Source: Candidatus Dojkabacteria bacterium | GTDB taxonomy: Bacteria; Patescibacteriota; Dojkabacteria; B142; WJKM01 | NCBI GenBank assembly: GCA_020429465.1 | Contig: JAGQLH010000073.1 | Span: 1-6,739 of the forward strand | Length of the DNA: 6,739 nucleotides | Reading direction: 5' to 3' | In this document: in pieces, positions 1 to 5,391 of the stretch | How the letters are laid out: each line of letters opens with the position of its first letter | How positions within the stretch are numbered: the stretch's first letter is position 1 | Position numbers and translations under genes: made by a program | Notes under the pieces: generated by a model | Databases searched by the model: none | Told to the model about the DNA's origin: nothing | What the model saw: the letters and a program-made list of their open reading frames with translations, nothing else

Positions 1-734
1 AATTCCCCTTCAATTAATCGAGTTGCAAGTTCAACATCTCCTATTTTGAATATAACCTGATTCTTTTCTGGAAGAGAGTAGAGCTCTATTTCATCTTTTT
101 CCGAAGAAATGTCTCTTATTATTTTCGTTACATCTTGAAGTGATCGTGCAGGAATAATTTCTTTAAAATCAGTCTCTGGTCCTTCTGTTATATCGAGAAC
201 CTTCTGAGATAACCTGAAACCATCAACCCCTACAAGAGTAAGTTTTCGCTTAGTTATTTTAAAAAGCAACCCCGTAAGAACAGGTCGTGCATTGTCTGAA
301 GATGCCGCAAATGTTGTTTTCCCTAAAGCATCAGCAAAATCAAGGGCATTCAGCGTCGCTAGAGGTTGTCCACTTGCAATCGGTATACTAGGAAACTCAT
401 CTGACGGTATTGTAAAAAACTCTGCATTGTTATCCACAGAGTTAACAACAAATCGTTGACCATCTGTTTTCAATTCTAATTTCCCTGGTTTTAGTGAATT
501 AACAAATTCGTAAAGGATTTTTGCAGATACTGTTATTTCTCCTTCTTCTTCAATTTCTGCACCAATTTTTGCATGTACTCCTATCTCTAGGTTTGTACTT
601 GATAGTTCGAGTACTCCATTAGATGCCTTTAATAATACGTTACTCAGCACAGGGATATTAGGTTTGGAGTTTATGGCTTTATTTGTATGAACGAGTGCTT
701 GTGCAAATTTTTCCTGGATAACTTTTATGTTCAT
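1..734 (-). CDS. dnaN: DNA polymerase III sliding clamp (beta subunit), C-terminally cut by window edge
   Basis: This gene encodes the ring-shaped clamp that tethers the replicative polymerase to DNA. The first 244 residues are visible, against about 370 in a full clamp, so domain 1 and most of domain 2 are present and domain 3 lies outside the window. The start is MNIKVIQEKF. Clamp hallmarks seen are PNIPVLSNVLL (about 25-35), the domain 1/2 linker FTIPSDEFPSIP (107-118), ASSDNARPVLTGLLF (144-158), GVDGFRLS (169-176), IPARSL (194-199) and RLIEGE at the visible end. The ATG at 732-734 is the natural start for the family. The bases before it (GGCACCTT) make only a poor Shine-Dalgarno. The gene lies downstream of dnaA on the same strand, the classical dnaA-dnaN order, and may be co-transcribed with it or use a promoter in the 152-bp gap. 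Identification is secure. Confidence 0.96.
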   Translation of the reverse strand, partial: MNIKVIQEKFAQALVHTNKAINSKPNIPVLSNVLLKASNGVLELSSTNLEIGVHAKIGAEIEEEGEITVSAKILYEFVNSLKPGKLELKTDGQRFVVNSVDNNAEFFTIPSDEFPSIPIASGQPLATLNALDFADALGKTTFAASSDNARPVLTGLLFKITKRKLTLVGVDGFRLSQKVLDITEGPETDFKEIIPARSLQDVTKIIRDISSEKDEIELYSLPEKNQVIFKIGDVELATRLIEGE

Positions 735-753
735 AAGGTGCCTAACTAATAGT

Positions 754-824
754 ATTATATATAAATAGTATTCGTAGTAGAGAGTGTAGATACGTTGATA
801 AGTATCGGATTCTATCTCATTATA
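754..824 (-). promoter_or_regulatory. Candidate dnaN promoter elements in the dnaA-dnaN gap
   Basis: Read on the minus strand, the 152-bp gap between dnaA and dnaN holds two perfect TATAAT hexamers, at 819-824 and 754-759. Neither has a convincing -35 hexamer at 16-18 bp, and in such AT-rich DNA TATAAT can arise by chance. A short inverted repeat, GATAC (789-793) and GTATC (802-806), lies between them. I see no terminator after dnaA, so dnaN may be read both from dnaA and from a local promoter. This is inference. Confidence 0.25.
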
Positions 825-886
825 TACGATTTCGAGATTAAAAACTTTGTGTATATCTTTGGAAAACTTAGGATAACTTTTTTCAT

Positions 887-2275
887 CTACGAATTCATCT
901 CGACACGAAGTTGTTCCATTTGCTCTTGGAACGATTTTTCTAGTTCAATCTTACTTTGGATTTTATCAACAGCATGAATAACTGTTGTATGATCTTTTCT
1001 ATTGAGTGCATGAGCAACGTCTTCTAGTTTATACCCAAAATCTGTTCGGAGTATATACATAACAACTTGTCGGGCAAATGCAATGTCTGCTTTTCGTGTT
1101 CTTCCAAGAATATCTTTAGAGGTGACTTGAAACTCTTTCGCAACAACTCTCATGACATCTCTTGGTTTAATTTTTTCACGCTTACTTTTAATATCGGTCC
1201 CTAAAATACTTGCCACTTCTTGTGGAGAAATTTGAGAACTGTGAATTCTGTTATAGAGCGCAATTTGATGTAAACTTCCTTCAAGCTTTCTTATATTCTC
1301 AGTAACATTCTTTGCCATGTGTTCAAGAACATCATCCGGGAGGTTAATATTGAAGTCTGAACATTTCGCTTTTAGAATTGCAAGACGAGTTTCAAAATCA
1401 GGCTTCTCTACCTGAATAATCATTCCTCCCTGAAATCGAGAGAGAAGGCGTGATTCGAGATTATGGATTTTTTCAGGAGCTCGGTCTGAGATCAATATAA
1501 TTTGCTTATTTTTGCTTCTCAGGGCATTAAAGGTGTTAAACAGTTCATCTTGTGTTTGTTCCCATTTAGAAATAAGTTGAATATCATCGAGAATCAGTAG
1601 ATCTAAATATCGGTATTTATTTCTAAATTCATTTGTCTTACCACTTTTAATAGAAGAGACCATCTCATTCAAAAAGTTTTCACTTGGTTTATAGAGGACT
1701 TTCCTACTTGTCTTCTTCTCTAGTAATTTTATACCAACAGCATGAGCTAAATGAGTTTTTCCAAGTCCTGTATCTCCATGAATGAACAAAGGATTATAAA
1801 CTGTCCCTGGATTTTCTATTACGGCTAAACTTGCTGCTTGCGCAAGTCTATTGGAGGGACCAACAACAAAGTGAGACAGAGAAAAATCCGGGTTAAGATT
1901 GGATTGTGCAACTAAATCGTTAAAGTCCATATTCACACCAGCTCGGACATTTAAAAGAGATGATTGGGATTGTTCCTGATCACTTTTCGAAACAGAAGGT
2001 AGTGCTTCGTTGGCAATTTCTTTGGATATGACAAAATCAAGATCGAGGTCTTTTCCAGCTACATGTGAAAGTCTGTCTTGAAGCAATTCATAATATTTTT
2101 TCTTAAGCCAATCTGATGCATATGAATTTCTTACCCCAATTATTGCTTTTCGGCCATCAATTGATTTCAATTCTGTAGGAAGAAACCATGTTTTAAAATG
2201 TGGGGGAGAATCAAGTTTTACCTCTATCTGAGCCAAGGTAGTTTTCCAAATTTGTTCAAGATCGTGAGTTTTCAT
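887..2275 (-). CDS. dnaA: Chromosomal replication initiator protein DnaA
   Basis: DnaA is an AAA+ ATPase that binds DnaA boxes and opens the replication origin. The 462-residue protein is full length. Domain I spans about 1-80, followed by a short linker domain II (about 85-120). The AAA+ core begins near FVVGPSNRLAQAAS (136-149) and contains Walker A GDTGLGKTH (167-175), Walker B LLILDDIQ (227-233 region), a sensor I segment ILISDR (260-265), the arginine-finger segment SRLLSRFQGG (275-284) and sensor II NIRKLEGSL (327-335). Domain IV carries ILGRTRKADIAFARQ (389-403) and the signature RKDHTTVIHA (426-435). At the base-contacting position of the usual GRDHTTV motif, this protein has Lys (427) in place of Arg. 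No Shine-Dalgarno is visible before the ATG at 2273-2275. The gene points away from the probable origin and lies just upstream of dnaN. Stop is TAG. Confidence 0.98.
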   Translation of the reverse strand: MKTHDLEQIWKTTLAQIEVKLDSPPHFKTWFLPTELKSIDGRKAIIGVRNSYASDWLKKKYYELLQDRLSHVAGKDLDLDFVISKEIANEALPSVSKSDQEQSQSSLLNVRAGVNMDFNDLVAQSNLNPDFSLSHFVVGPSNRLAQAASLAVIENPGTVYNPLFIHGDTGLGKTHLAHAVGIKLLEKKTSRKVLYKPSENFLNEMVSSIKSGKTNEFRNKYRYLDLLILDDIQLISKWEQTQDELFNTFNALRSKNKQIILISDRAPEKIHNLESRLLSRFQGGMIIQVEKPDFETRLAILKAKCSDFNINLPDDVLEHMAKNVTENIRKLEGSLHQIALYNRIHSSQISPQEVASILGTDIKSKREKIKPRDVMRVVAKEFQVTSKDILGRTRKADIAFARQVVMYILRTDFGYKLEDVAHALNRKDHTTVIHAVDKIQSKIELEKSFQEQMEQLRVEMNS

Positions 2276-2340
2276 GTATACGCGGTATAATGAAATAGAT
2301 ATGTAAAAATATGCATAAGAAAGGGCAGATTGTTGCTAAA

Positions 2341-2366
2341 TTTTCAGTATGCAAAGCTACTGAAAA
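2341..2366. repeat. Perfect inverted repeat, 9-bp arms, 8-bp loop, upstream of dnaA
   Basis: TTTTCAGTA (2341-2349) and TACTGAAAA (2358-2366) are exact reverse complements separated by TGCAAAGC. The dyad lies 65 bp before the dnaA start codon. It could be a protein-binding operator, a hairpin in the dnaA leader RNA, or an origin element. The stem is GC-poor with an eight-base loop, so it is a weak candidate for an intrinsic terminator. The repeat itself is certain; its role is unknown. Confidence 0.75.
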
Positions 2367-2371
2367 AGCTA
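2353..2371. repeat. Tandem direct repeat AAAGCTA, 12-bp period
   Basis: AAAGCTA occurs at 2353-2359 and again at 2365-2371. The pair overlaps the right arm of the neighbouring inverted repeat. Short spaced repeats near DnaA boxes can be origin iterons, but two 7-bp copies in AT-rich DNA are weak evidence. Confidence 0.35.
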
Positions 2372-2401
2372 TTATTGAAAGCAGATAAAGAATAGCGTAT
2401 T

Positions 2402-2410
2402 TGTGGATAA
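2402..2410 (-). promoter_or_regulatory. DnaA box, perfect consensus
   Basis: TTATCCACA reads on the minus strand, an exact match to the strong DnaA-binding 9-mer. It lies 127 bp upstream of the dnaA start, in the gene-free region between dnaA and yidD, and could serve both origin function and dnaA autoregulation. Confidence 0.75.
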
Positions 2411-2432
2411 CTTTCAATGCAGCAAAAATTTT

Positions 2433-2441
2433 TTATCCAAA
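2433..2441 (+). promoter_or_regulatory. DnaA box-like site, 8/9 match
   Basis: TTATCCAAA differs from TTATCCACA only at position 8. It lies 22 bp from the perfect box, in opposite orientation, and is flanked by an A/T tract (AAAAATTTTTT), a setting that suits an origin. Confidence 0.45.
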
Positions 2442-2485
2442 AATCGACGTCTACAAAAGCTTAATTATCACTCATAGAAGTAAGA

Positions 2486-2812
2486 ATGAAAGGTAATCGA
2501 AACACTACCGAATTGCATAGAAAGAAAATTCTTCAAACACCCAAGCGTGTTATTCTCTTTCTTATTCGTATGTACCAAAAAACACTATCATTTGATCATA
2601 GTTATTGGGGGAAGCGAACTTCGTATAGGGTATGTGTACATTACCCCAGTTGTTCTGAATATGCATACGGAGCAATAGAAAAGCACGGTGTTTGTAAAGG
2701 AGTTATTATGGGGTCGATGAGAGTGTTGCGTTGTACACCATTTGCTCGGCACAGGTATGATCCTGTTCCGGAGACATTTATGATTAAAGCGAACCCTGTT
2801 GATTCAGAATAG
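2486..2812 (+). CDS. yidD: Membrane protein insertion efficiency factor YidD
   Basis: YidD is a small protein at the inner face of the membrane that helps YidC/Sec insert membrane proteins. The 108 residues match the family: an amphipathic segment VILFLIRMYQKTLS (22-35), the signature YPSCSEYAYGAIEKHG (53-68), MRVLRCTPF (78-86) and the terminal YDPVP (91-95). Cysteines 50, 56 and 83 sit at positions typical of the family. Compared with classical YidD there is a leader of about 20 residues and a few extra residues between TLSFDH and YPSCSEYA. The ATG at 2486 follows AGAAGTAAGA, a weak Shine-Dalgarno; a later in-frame Met (29) would cut into the conserved helix. YidD normally sits in an rpmH-rnpA-yidD-yidC cluster beside dnaA; here only yidD remains. 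Its TAG stop abuts the stop of the convergent repressor gene. Confidence 0.93.
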   Translation: MKGNRNTTELHRKKILQTPKRVILFLIRMYQKTLSFDHSYWGKRTSYRVCVHYPSCSEYAYGAIEKHGVCKGVIMGSMRVLRCTPFARHRYDPVPETFMIKANPVDSE

Positions 2813-3340
2813 TTAGAAAATTTGTAATGTTGCACAGATAGAACCAATCACATCACCAATTTTCGGCATTCCTTTTGTAACGAAGTATGAAGCACGATCT
2901 TTAGAAAGCACGAAATCATGAGTAGGGTCTGTTTCTGGTGCGACGACAAGATGGCTTGTATATTTTAGCTCTTTTGGTAATTCATATACATCTTCTGATA
3001 AGACACAAAAAACCCCCTTTTGCTTACCGGTTATTGTTACGTCAAGAAGAAGCGCTTTTGTTTTTTTCTGTGAGGTAGCTTCTGGATATTGGATTTTTAC
3101 AGAAACATATTCAGGTTTTTTTTCCGATTTACAAATTTGAATCCCTCTGGCTTGGTTCATTTCTTTTTTTATGTAGCCCTTACTTTTTAAATTTTCTAGA
3201 TGTTCGTGTACAGTAGAAATAGCCTTTAAGTTAAAATGATCTCTTATCTCCTGTAGTGATGGTGCATAACCATTTTTTACTGTAGTATTTTCAATGTAGT
3301 CTAAGATCTCTTTTTGACGTTTCGTCAGTGGTAACATCAT
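2813..3340 (-). CDS. LexA-type winged-helix repressor with degenerate C-terminal domain
   Basis: Residues 1-70 are a clear LexA DNA-binding domain: LTKRQKEILDYI (5-16), GYAPSLQEIRDHFNL (24-38), then ISTVHEHLENLKSKGYI (41-57) and the wing ending RGIQI (65-69). Residues 76-175 should be the S24 self-cleaving peptidase domain, and the stretch ITGKQKGVFCVLSEDVYELP (103-122) resembles its start. However, I find no Ala-Gly cleavage site, no GDSM serine motif and no later lysine motif. The protein ends at IGDVIGSICATLQIF, short of the usual length of about 200. It probably binds operators as a dimer but may not respond to RecA as SOS LexA does. Control by another signal, or a role other than SOS, is possible. 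No Shine-Dalgarno precedes the ATG at 3338-3340, which is followed directly by a second ATG. It is divergent from the rodZ-like gene and convergent with yidD. DNA-binding assignment is strong; the SOS role is uncertain. Confidence 0.85.
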   Translation of the reverse strand: MMLPLTKRQKEILDYIENTTVKNGYAPSLQEIRDHFNLKAISTVHEHLENLKSKGYIKKEMNQARGIQICKSEKKPEYVSVKIQYPEATSQKKTKALLLDVTITGKQKGVFCVLSEDVYELPKELKYTSHLVVAPETDPTHDFVLSKDRASYFVTKGMPKIGDVIGSICATLQIF

Positions 3341-3342
3341 AT

Positions 3343-3400
3343 TTTCGGGGGCTTAAATGTTAGATAATAAGAACATGCTGAACAGTTTCGGGTTTAAAGC
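3343..3400. repeat. Two-copy direct repeat TTTCGGG...TTAAA, putative operators
   Basis: TTTCGGGGGCTTAAA (3343-3357) and TTTCGGGTTTAAAGC (3386-3400) share TTTCGGG followed by TTTAAA or CTTAAA, with the copies 43 bp apart, close to four helical turns. The left copy lies 2 bp upstream of the repressor start codon. The right copy overlaps where a -35 element would sit for either divergent promoter. A second direct repeat, GAACA (3371-3375 and 3380-3384), lies between them. I saw no other TTTCGGG in the window. Function as repressor operators is inference. Confidence 0.4.
3364..3369 (-). promoter_or_regulatory. Candidate -10 of the lexA-like gene
   Basis: On the minus strand this reads TATTAT, 5/6 to consensus, 24 bp before the start codon. 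The -35 position falls in the right TTTCGGG copy and is a poor match (CCCGAA region). If used, transcription would begin near 3357, at the edge of the left repeat copy, an arrangement that would suit autorepression. Confidence 0.3.
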
Positions 3401-3409
3401 TAGTTGGAT

Positions 3410-3415
3410 TATAAT
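3410..3415 (+). promoter_or_regulatory. Candidate -10 of the rodZ-like gene
   Basis: A perfect TATAAT lies about 57 bp upstream of the preferred TTG start. The -35 position (3387-3392) overlaps the right TTTCGGG repeat and matches consensus poorly. If this promoter is used, the message starts near 3422, which rules out the upstream TTG at 3404 as a start codon. Confidence 0.4.
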
Positions 3416-3461
3416 CATTTATACACAGTATCTTCAATTATTTTTTTTAGAAAAATGAAAA

Positions 3462-3467
3462 AAGGAG
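3462..3467 (+). promoter_or_regulatory. Shine-Dalgarno that decides the rodZ-like start
   Basis: AAGGAG is followed after five bases by TTG (3473-3475). This is among the best ribosome binding sites in the window, and it lies downstream of the only in-frame ATG in the N-terminal region (3455), which has none. It therefore favours the TTG as the start. Confidence 0.6.
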
Positions 3468-3472
3468 AGTAT

Positions 3473-4144
3473 TTGCAGGAGCAGGTTGGTGAAAAGCTTC
3501 GTCAAAAAAGAAAAGAATTGGGAAAATCACTTCTCGATGTTGAAGTAGAAACCAAAATTAAACAAAAATATATAAAAGCATTAGAAGAAGGAGCGTATGA
3601 GGTCTTTCCAGCAGAGGTATATATCAAGGGATTTTTAAAGAATTATGCTAAGTTTTTAGAGCTTAATCCAGAGCTTATTCTTAAACTTTATCGCAGAGAA
3701 CGAACAAATGAGAACACACAGGAGACGCTTCAAGGTGCCGACAGCAATAGGCAGTTAACAAGTAGAAAAATTAGAGCAGGTCAAAACAGAAAAACATGGG
3801 TTATCATAGGGATTTCAATTATTCTTTCTTTCGGATATTTTGCATTTCGAGTTTTCATAACTTCACAGACGCCACATTTAGCACTTATAGAACCGATTCA
3901 AATAACTGCCCCTACTGAAACAGAAACCAGAATTGATACCGAAGAAGATTCTGTACAGTTACGAGGAGAGGTTGGAGTAGGCAATAGCCTATTCGTGAAT
4001 GGCACAGAGCGTAAAACATTTGGATTACCTGAATTTAGTATTACACTAGATAATCTGTCTGAAGGAGAAAATGAGTTTATTATAATCACAAGAAACCAAT
4101 TCGGAATAGAAACCGAACTATTTATAATAGTACACAAAAACTAA
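3473..4144 (+). CDS. RodZ-like membrane-anchored helix-turn-helix protein
   Basis: The protein (223 residues from the TTG) has three parts. Residues 5-70 form a RodZ-type HTH_25 domain: VGEKLRQKRKELGKSLLDVE, then TKIKQKYIKALEEG, and the signature FPAEVYIKGFLKNYAKFLEL (45-64). A charged linker leads to one membrane helix, WVIIGISIILSFGYFAF (109-125). An extracytoplasmic tail of about 95 residues follows, with an acidic Thr/Glu stretch and a beta-rich domain: LFVNGTERKTFGLPEFSITL, then LSEGENEFIIITRNQFG. RodZ links MreB to the cell wall machinery, but no mreB is nearby, so a role in cell shape or envelope control is only inferred. Starts at 3404 (also TTG, upstream of the likely mRNA start) and 3455 (ATG, no Shine-Dalgarno; adds six residues) are less likely. 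The TAA stop overlaps the dnaJ stop by four bases. Confidence 0.8.
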   Translation: MQEQVGEKLRQKRKELGKSLLDVEVETKIKQKYIKALEEGAYEVFPAEVYIKGFLKNYAKFLELNPELILKLYRRERTNENTQETLQGADSNRQLTSRKIRAGQNRKTWVIIGISIILSFGYFAFRVFITSQTPHLALIEPIQITAPTETETRIDTEEDSVQLRGEVGVGNSLFVNGTERKTFGLPEFSITLDNLSEGENEFIIITRNQFGIETELFIIVHKN

Positions 4145-5232
4145 TTGGTGGCTAGTTCTTGCAGTTGTTCCCACAAATTTTTCTCTTTCTTTGAAAGTTT
4201 TTTTGGAACCTCAACCAGAATTTTTACATAATGGTCTCCATTTCCACGACCTTTAAATTTAGGTCCAGCTTTTTCTGAAAGTCGAAACACTTTACCAGGT
4301 TGTGTTCCAGTAGGTATTTTCAATGTTATATCGCCGTGAACGGTTCGAATTTGAATTGATCCACCTATTGTTGCAGTTACAACATCGATAGTAGTTTCGG
4401 AATAAATATCGTCCCCTCGGCGCTCAAGTTCTTCGTCTGCTGAGACATCAATGTTAATAAACAAATCACCAATCCCACCACCTCTCGCGCCAGCATTTCC
4501 ACGTTCTCTAAATCGGAGTGTTACACCATCAGGTATCCCGGGTGGAATTTTAATAAGAAAATCAGTTTCCTTCGTTGTATAACCATCCCCAGAACACGTA
4601 GAACATTTTTCATCAATTTCTTCTCCTGTACCTTCACACTGAGGGCAAACGCCTTGTGTTTGGATTTGTCCAAGGAATGTATTTTGAACTTGTCTAATTA
4701 CTCCTGAACCTGAGCAACGAGTACAGGTTTTTTTACTCGTACCGTCTTTGGCTCCTGTTCCATCACATGGATTACAAACCTCACGACGTTGGTAATGTAT
4801 GGTCTTTTCTACACCAAAAATAGCTTCATTAAAATCTAGCCGAAGTGTTGCTTCAATATCACTTCCACGTTGCTGTGGACGTCTTCCTCCATATCCTTGC
4901 TGTGAAAATCCTCCAAATCCCTGTCCACCAAAAAACTGACCAAAAATATCATTGAGATCTTCTGGATTAAATCCCTGTGCATTAAATCCACCTGCACCGC
5001 CCCCGAATCCTTGTGTCCCTGCATGGCCAAATTGGTCATAAGCTTTACGTTTTTGTTCATCGCTCAATGTATCATATGCTTCTTGAACTTCTTTAAACTT
5101 GGTTTCCGCATCTTCCGCTTTGTTTTTATCGGGGTGATACTTCTTTGCAAGCTGACGGTAGGCTTTTTTAATTTCTTTTTTATCTGCGCTCTTAGATACT
5201 CCAAGAACTTCGTAGTAATCTCGTTTAGACAT
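4141..5232 (-). CDS. dnaJ: Chaperone protein DnaJ (Hsp40)
   Basis: DnaJ delivers unfolded clients to DnaK and stimulates its ATPase through the J domain. The 363-residue protein is complete and canonical. It has the J domain (1-70) with HPD at 33-35, a Gly/Phe-rich linker (about 71-120), and the zinc-binding region with all four CxxCxGxG repeats: CNPCDGTG (153-160), CTRCSGSG (170-177), CPQCEGTG (196-203) and CSTCSGDG (210-217). Two substrate-binding beta domains follow, with GNAGARGGGIGDLFI (245-259) characteristic. The start is ATG 5230-5232 (MSKRDYYEVLG), the family norm; an in-frame TTG at 5266-5268 overlaps the promoter and is rejected. No Shine-Dalgarno is visible. Neither dnaK, grpE nor hrcA is adjacent. 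The gene is divergent from infB and its TAG stop overlaps the rodZ-like stop. Confidence 0.97.
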   Translation of the reverse strand: MSKRDYYEVLGVSKSADKKEIKKAYRQLAKKYHPDKNKAEDAETKFKEVQEAYDTLSDEQKRKAYDQFGHAGTQGFGGGAGGFNAQGFNPEDLNDIFGQFFGGQGFGGFSQQGYGGRRPQQRGSDIEATLRLDFNEAIFGVEKTIHYQRREVCNPCDGTGAKDGTSKKTCTRCSGSGVIRQVQNTFLGQIQTQGVCPQCEGTGEEIDEKCSTCSGDGYTTKETDFLIKIPPGIPDGVTLRFRERGNAGARGGGIGDLFINIDVSADEELERRGDDIYSETTIDVVTATIGGSIQIRTVHGDITLKIPTGTQPGKVFRLSEKAGPKFKGRGNGDHYVKILVEVPKKLSKKEKNLWEQLQELATN

Positions 5233-5258
5233 AATGCTGATTAGTAAATACAGAGAGT

Positions 5259-5288
5259 ATTTTAGCAAAGACAGTATTCAACTGCCAA
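5259..5288 (-). promoter_or_regulatory. dnaJ promoter, sigma-70 type with extended -10
   Basis: On the minus strand: -35 TTGGCA (5283-5288, 5/6), an 18-bp spacer ending in TGC, and -10 TAAAAT (5259-5264, 5/6). The TGn just before the -10 makes an extended -10 element. Transcription would start near 5252, giving a leader of about 20 nt. I see no CIRCE heat-shock operator here. Confidence 0.6.
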
Positions 5289-5317
5289 ATTATTATCGTG
5301 GTTTTTAAATCAAAAAA

Positions 5318-5346
5318 CTGCACTCAGACTACAGTTATGGTAAAAT
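5318..5346 (+). promoter_or_regulatory. infB promoter, extended -10
   Basis: TGG (5338-5340) followed by TAAAAT (5341-5346) forms an extended -10. A weak -35, CTGCAC (5318-5323, 3/6), lies at the ideal 17-bp spacing. The leader to the infB start would be about 40 nt. It uses the same TGnTAAAAT design as the divergent dnaJ promoter. Confidence 0.5.
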
Positions 5347-5380
5347 CTCACAGTTTAATACCACTTCTTCATTTTTTCAG

Positions 5381-5386
5381 AAAGGA
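5381..5386 (+). promoter_or_regulatory. infB ribosome binding site
   Basis: AAAGGA, preceded by G at 5380, lies five bases before ATG 5392-5394. It fixes the short N-terminus of IF-2, because no upstream extension carrying an N-terminal domain fits in the promoter region. Confidence 0.7.
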
Positions 5387-5391
5387 TTTAT

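Larger units (their letters stand above)
2276..2485. other. oriC: Probable replication origin (oriC), divergent dnaA/yidD intergenic region
   Basis: These 210 gene-free bases lie directly upstream of dnaA, where many bacterial origins sit. They contain a perfect DnaA box (TTATCCACA, minus strand, 2402-2410), an 8/9 match in the opposite orientation (TTATCCAAA, 2433-2441), a 26-bp inverted repeat (2341-2366), and AT-rich tracts, for example around 2424-2435 and 2300-2312, that could serve as an unwinding element. Only two good boxes is few for an origin, so it may extend into the dnaA-dnaN gap, which holds only 7/9 matches. The region must also carry the dnaA and yidD promoters, but no hexamer pair stands out. 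The origin assignment is inference from position and boxes. Confidence 0.6.

Noticed and set aside
868..876. DnaA box-like TTATCCTAA in the dnaA-dnaN gap (also TTATCAACG at 793-801)
   Set aside because: Both match only 7/9, expected by chance in AT-rich DNA.
795..977. 60-codon plus-strand open frame across the end of dnaA
   Set aside because: Composition is low-complexity, it overlaps the conserved dnaA C-terminus antisense, and has no recognisable domain.
1221..1229. 8/9 DnaA box (TTCTCCACA) inside dnaA
   Set aside because: Single coding-region match with a mismatch in the conserved TTAT core; probably incidental.
2641..2847. 68-codon minus-strand frame opposite yidD
   Set aside because: It is the antisense shadow of the conserved YidD signature and runs into the lexA-like stop region.
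5266..5268. TTG as an upstream start for dnaJ adding 12 residues
   Set aside because: It lies upstream of the predicted dnaJ -10, and the family starts at MSKRDYYEVLG.
5301..5318. GTTTTT...AAAAAC hairpin in the dnaJ/infB gap
   Set aside because: The stem is nearly all A-T and lies between two divergent promoters where a terminator is not expected.
5233..5391. CIRCE heat-shock operator between dnaJ and infB
   Set aside because: Fragments such as TTAGCA and GCACTC occur, but not TTAGCACTC-N9-GAGTGCTAA or a near match.
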